A stretch of 20,429 bases of DNA, taken from IMG/VR virus record IMGVR_UViG_3300030085_003871, positions 1 through 20,429 of that record; one strand, written 5' to 3'. The notes under the pieces were generated by a model. The model was given only the letters and a program-made list of their open reading frames with translations. It did not search any database and was not told the DNA's origin. Below, in pieces: positions 20,386-20,429 of the stretch; positions within the stretch are counted from its first letter, which is position 1; every line of letters begins with the position of its first letter. The DNA comes from a virus. The translations under genes and the position numbers were made by a program.

Positions 20386-20429
20386 TGGCTAGATTAAATC
20401 AAAAAGATTCTGATTTACTTAACACTAAT
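20385..20429 (+). CDS. start of the next structural gene (3' end outside window)
   Basis: ATG at 20385 overlaps the previous TAA by one base, and the frame is open to the window edge. The visible 15 residues read MARLNQKDSDLLNTN. Too short to classify. The operon pattern suggests another baseplate or tail protein. Confidence 0.6.
   Translation, partial: MARLNQKDSDLLNTN

Noticed and set aside
1-20429. CRISPR array, insertion sequence, integrase or attachment site
   Set aside because: No regularly spaced direct repeats, transposase frames or flanking duplications were seen. Open frames are accounted for by phage genes.

Overview
The window looks like part of a strictly lytic, T4-like (contractile-tail) phage genome, AT-rich and tightly packed. 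The main evidence is a gp55-type late sigma factor, the baseplate wedge proteins gp25 and gp6, a gp5-like hub/spike protein, and dozens of ATGA or TAATG stop/start overlaps on one strand. No integrase, repressor or attachment site is visible. A partial TonB-dependent receptor at the left edge, ending in the aromatic residue typical of outer-membrane barrels, points to a Gram-negative, probably aquatic host. Its style suggests the Bacteroidota/Marinimicrobia side of the tree, which is inference.

Layout. 1-480: end of the TonB-dependent receptor gene and a strong terminator. 487-2330: small early-type genes behind three near-identical TTGACA/TATATT promoters, including a SWIM zinc finger and several unknown proteins. 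2335-2593: tRNA-Cys(GCA), tRNA-Ala(TGC) and tRNA-Thr(TGT). 2619-4370: zinc-ribbon and small membrane proteins around a peptide deformylase with a SEC-C tail. 4363-4770: a complete tmRNA. 4835-5353: a membrane-anchored 3D-domain protein, probably lytic. 5370-10340: a promoter with a palindromic operator-like element, then an operon for 7-deazaguanine modification of DNA: queD, queE, a small membrane protein, folE, a phosphoribosyltransferase, a QueD-like T-fold paralogue, a GT-B glycosyltransferase and dpdA. 10350-12149: an HD hydrolase, a small membrane protein and gp55. 12155-12247: a tRNA with a UCA anticodon and the architecture of tRNA-Sec (selC). 12269-13972: a PHP-less DnaE-type polymerase core. 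13975-14439: a bidirectional terminator, one minus-strand holin-like gene with an attenuator-like terminator in its leader, and possible late promoters. 14440-20429: baseplate and structural module.

How the genes work together. FolE, QueD and QueE convert GTP to 7-carboxy-7-deazaguanine (CDG), and DpdA exchanges guanine in DNA for a deazaguanine base. QueC, which would make preQ0, is absent from the window. The T-fold paralogue between PRTase and the glycosyltransferase keeps the zinc histidines but lacks the QueD catalytic Cys and His. The final base may therefore be CDG, a decarboxylated form or a glycosylated form, not preQ0. Three tRNAs, a tmRNA, a deformylase and a possible tRNA-Sec show unusually heavy investment in translation. 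gp55 would drive the late genes on the right.

The most notable features are the operon with its divergent T-fold protein and glycosyltransferase, the tRNA-Sec, the tmRNA, the stand-alone DnaE core and the TonB receptor in a phage contig.
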